Shown one piece after another: positions 6,842 through 8,816 of a stretch of DNA of 8,816 bases (position 1 is the stretch's first letter; each line of letters opens with the position of its first letter). Under the pieces are notes generated by a model. The model was not told the DNA's origin. It saw only the letters and a program-made list of their open reading frames with translations, and did no database searches. The translations under genes and the position numbers were made by a program. Source of the stretch: Proteiniphilum sp. (lineage in GTDB: Bacteria > Bacteroidota > Bacteroidia > Bacteroidales > Dysgonomonadaceae); contig JAISZV010000161.1 of the NCBI GenBank assembly GCA_031284475.1, positions 1-8,816 on the forward strand, written 5' to 3'.

Positions 6842-8503
6842 ATGACAAAAAGCGCTTTACAAATTGCAAGGGCAAGTTATGTGCCCAAGATGCCCGAAGG
6901 GTTGAAGGGCAATGTGGAGATTGAGGAAGGGGCCGCCACAGAATCGGTTCTCGACCAACAGGAGATAGAAAAACTTTTCCCCAACACCTACGGAACGCCG
7001 GTCGTCCGGTTCGGGCAGGTAGCAGGTGAACCCGGCCTGTCTGCGCCGGTGAATGTGGGCGTGATCCTTTCGGGAGGACAAGCGCCCGGAGGGCACAATG
7101 TGATTGCCGGAATATTCGATGGAATCAAAAGGCTGCACAGCGACAGCAAACTATACGGCTTCATCCTGGGACCTGACGGGCTGCTCAAGCACACATACAA
7201 AGAACTTACCGCCGACGTCATCGACGAGTACCGCAATACCGGCGGGTTCGACGTCATCGGCTCCGGACGCACGAAACTGGAAACCAAGGAACAGTTCGAC
7301 AGAGGGCTGGAAATACTGAAAAAACTGGAAATCAAATCTCTGGTTATTATTGGGGGGGACGATTCCAACACCAACGCCTGCGTATTGGCCGAGTATTACG
7401 CATCGATCAACGCGGGAGTGCAGGTGATCGGTTGTCCCAAAACCATCGACGGCGACCTGAAAAACGAGCAGATTGAGACCTCTTTCGGGTTCGATACGGC
7501 GTGCAAAGTATATTCGGAGTTGATCGGAAACATCCAGCGCGACTGTAATTCGGCGCGCAAATACTGGCACTTTATCAAAGTGATGGGCCGCTCGGCGTCG
7601 CATATCGCGTTGGAATGCGCACTGCAAACGCATCCCAATATCTGCATCGTATCGGAAGAGGTGGAGGCCAAAAAACAATCGCTCGACGATATTATCGACT
7701 ACATCGCCGGCGTGATTACCCAACGGGCCGAAAAAGGGTTGAATTTCGGCACGGTGGTCATTCCCGAAGGGCTGATAGAATTTATTCCGGCAATGAAGAA
7801 ATTGATCCATGAGTTGAACGATTTCCTTGCGCGCAACCAGGAGGAATTTGACCTGGTACGCCGCTCCGGGAAACGCGATTATATTATCAGCAAGCTCTCG
7901 CCCGAAAACGCGGAAATTTACGCCAGCCTGCCCGAAACGGTAGCCCGCCAACTCACGCTCGACCGTGACCCGCACGGCAACGTACAGGTATCTCTCATAG
8001 AAACCGAAAAATTACTCGCCGAGATGGTGAAGAACCGGCTCGATGCATGGGTAAAGGAGGGCAGGTATAAAGGTAAGTTCGCCAGCATCACCCATTTCTT
8101 CGGATATGAAGGGCGTTGCGCCGCTCCGTCGAACTACGACGCCGACTACTGTTATTCGCTCGGTTACACCGCTTCCATGCTGATTGCGGCAGGCAAGACC
8201 GGATATATGTCATCCGTACGCAACACCACCGCTCCCGCCAAGGAATGGATCGCCGGCGGCGTACCCATCACCATGATGATGAATATGGAACAGCGTCACG
8301 GAGAATTGAAACCGGTAATCCGGAAAGCATTGGTGGAATTAGATGGCGCTCCGTTCAAATATTTTGAAAACCAACGCGATAAGTGGGCAATCGAAACGGA
8401 CTATGTATATCCCGGCCCAATCCAGTACTTCGGCCCGACGGAAGTATGCGACCAGCCCAGCAAAACATTGCAATTGGAACAAAACGGCAAGATCAGTTTA
8501 TAA
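6842..8503 (+). CDS. pfp: Pyrophosphate--fructose 6-phosphate 1-phosphotransferase (PPi-PFK)
   Basis: 553 residues, matching the long (about 550-residue) PFP class. It reversibly phosphorylates fructose 6-phosphate with PPi, the committed step of cytoplasmic glycolysis. PFK motifs are complete: [10 protein letters not shown] (77-86), the phosphate-binding GGDDSN (171-176), the catalytic PKTIDGD (199-205, D203 as base) and MGRSASH (from 248), then PEGLIEFIP and [16 protein letters not shown]174, where ATP enzymes have Gly, and K200 are the known marks of PPi rather than ATP use. The start is placed at 6842 because [13 protein letters not shown] matches the usual N-terminus of Bacteroidales PFPs. 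The ATG at 6788 would add 18 lysine-rich residues and start within the structured leader. The gene is probably monocistronic: its own promoter lies at 6663-6693 and a strong terminator follows about 200 bp after the stop. No damage is seen. Confidence 0.95.
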   Translation: MTKSALQIARASYVPKMPEGLKGNVEIEEGAATESVLDQQEIEKLFPNTYGTPVVRFGQVAGEPGLSAPVNVGVILSGGQAPGGHNVIAGIFDGIKRLHSDSKLYGFILGPDGLLKHTYKELTADVIDEYRNTGGFDVIGSGRTKLETKEQFDRGLEILKKLEIKSLVIIGGDDSNTNACVLAEYYASINAGVQVIGCPKTIDGDLKNEQIETSFGFDTACKVYSELIGNIQRDCNSARKYWHFIKVMGRSASHIALECALQTHPNICIVSEEVEAKKQSLDDIIDYIAGVITQRAEKGLNFGTVVIPEGLIEFIPAMKKLIHELNDFLARNQEEFDLVRRSGKRDYIISKLSPENAEIYASLPETVARQLTLDRDPHGNVQVSLIETEKLLAEMVKNRLDAWVKEGRYKGKFASITHFFGYEGRCAAPSNYDADYCYSLGYTASMLIAAGKTGYMSSVRNTTAPAKEWIAGGVPITMMMNMEQRHGELKPVIRKALVELDGAPFKYFENQRDKWAIETDYVYPGPIQYFGPTEVCDQPSKTLQLEQNGKISL

Positions 8504-8528
8504 TAACTTTTTCGCTCCGGCGGGGGAT

Positions 8529-8620
8529 GCCGCTTCCCACGAGCGTCGAAAGTCGCTTCCCACGAGCATCGGAAGTTGCTTCCCACGAGCGTGGTACGCC
8601 ACATACAACGAGCGTTGTAC
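8529..8620. repeat. Tandem array of four 23-bp palindromic units behind pfp
   Basis: Four exact 23-bp steps: 8529-8551, 8552-8574, 8575-8597 and 8598-8620. Units 1-3 share the left arm GCTTCCCACG, then AG, then a right arm that varies. All units are symmetric about the central AG. Unit 4 has different bases in both arms, TACAACG and CGTTGTA, but still pairs over 7 bp; unit 3 pairs CCACG with CGTGG; unit 2 pairs CTTCC with GGAAG plus inner pairs. A related decayed stretch may precede (about 8510-8528) and GCC at 8621 begins a fifth, lost unit. The array begins 25 bp after the pfp stop, so it would form a row of hairpins in its 3' mRNA. It resembles REP-type repeats; the family is not recognised. 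Confidence 0.75.
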
Positions 8621-8634
8621 GCCGCGCGTCCTAC

Positions 8635-8738
8635 AAGGAGGCTGTATCAAAGCCCTTTGTGAATTGAATATTTGGAATTGTTCTCAGGCAGGAGTAAAAA
8701 TACAAAGAGGGTGAAATCACATTGTGATACACCCTCTT
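8635..8738. repeat. Imperfect inverted repeat bounding about 100 bp and overlapping the terminator
   Basis: GAGGCTGTATCA (8638-8649) matches the reverse complement of 8725-8736, GAGGGTGTATCA, at 11 of 12 positions. The right arm is shared with the terminator stem at 8705-8738, so the two pairings exclude each other. The stretch between is A/T-rich with no gene. It may be a remnant of an insertion sequence end or a small palindromic element; this is inference. Confidence 0.33.
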
Positions 8739-8747
8739 ATTCTTTTT
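8705..8747. terminator. Strong intrinsic terminator downstream of pfp
   Basis: AAGAGGGTG (8705-8713) pairs perfectly with CACCCTCTT (8730-8738). Inside, ATCAC (8716-8720) pairs with GTGAT (8724-8728) around ATT. The plus strand continues ATTCTTTTT, a good U-tract. On the minus strand the stem is followed by TGTATTTTTA, so weaker termination in the other direction is possible. Confidence 0.8.
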
Positions 8748-8775
8748 GCGAACCAAGAGCTATCGGTTATTATTG

Positions 8776-8816
8776 TTAACCCTTATCCAAGACCGTATCA
8801 ATAGAACCTGAAACGA
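8776..8816 (-). CDS. Possible C-terminal end of a convergent gene at the right edge
   Basis: Read from the edge on the minus strand, one frame gives VSGSIDTVLDKG and a TAA stop at 8778-8776. The composition is protein-like, and the stop falls about 30 bp before the hairpin that could terminate a convergent transcript. Twelve codons are too few for recognition, and another minus frame is also open over this stretch. Confidence 0.22.
   Translation of the reverse strand, partial: VSGSIDTVLDKG

Noticed and set aside
7151..7975. 274-codon minus-strand open frame
   Set aside because: Antisense to pfp; its length follows from codon bias of pfp and its sequence is rich in F, R and V without domain features.
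8529..8620. CRISPR array
   Set aside because: The 23-bp units are directly adjacent with no spacers, and no cas gene is present.
8343..8714. Plus-strand frames across the palindrome array
   Set aside because: The peptides are translations of the 23-bp repeats and pfp shadow; nothing indicates coding.

Overview
The window reads as a chromosomal segment of a Bacteroidota bacterium, most likely order Bacteroidales. Three observations point there. The MutS, UvrD/PcrA-type helicase and long pyrophosphate-dependent phosphofructokinase proteins look like the Bacteroidales versions. Exact copies of the Bacteroidota -7 promoter element TAnnTTTG sit upstream of three genes. Most starts lack a Shine-Dalgarno sequence. 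The exact genus cannot be fixed from sequence alone.

Layout: (1) 1-287, minus strand: the N-terminal part of an FKBP-type peptidyl-prolyl isomerase that runs off the left edge. It is divergent from (2) mutS (439-3054, plus), the mismatch-recognition ATPase. mutS is followed after 67 bp by (3) a UvrD/PcrA-type DNA helicase (3122-5434, plus). The two probably form a DNA-repair operon: recognition of a mismatch, then unwinding of the strand to be removed. (4) 5435-5727 is a gene-free stretch with a clear bidirectional terminator and a possible short transcript. (5) 5728-6270, minus: an AT-rich orphan gene for a five-helix membrane protein. It has an unusually strong Shine-Dalgarno sequence and its own promoter. 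(6) 6271-6841 is a divergent control region. It contains a 17-bp perfect inverted repeat bounding 181 bp, flanked on both sides by GGGG; this looks like a small non-autonomous mobile element or an invertible segment. Its right end supplies the -7 box of the next gene. (7) 6842-8503, plus: pfp, PPi-dependent phosphofructokinase of glycolysis. (8) 8504-8816: an array of four 23-bp palindromic repeats, a strong terminator, and perhaps the last codons of a convergent gene at the right edge.

The coding genes are mostly housekeeping. The unusual content is in the non-coding regions: the 181-bp inverted-repeat element overlapping the pfp promoter, the tandem palindrome array behind pfp, the imperfect inverted repeat that competes with the terminal hairpin, and the possible small RNA between the helicase and the membrane-protein gene. 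No defence, CRISPR, phage or tRNA genes were seen.
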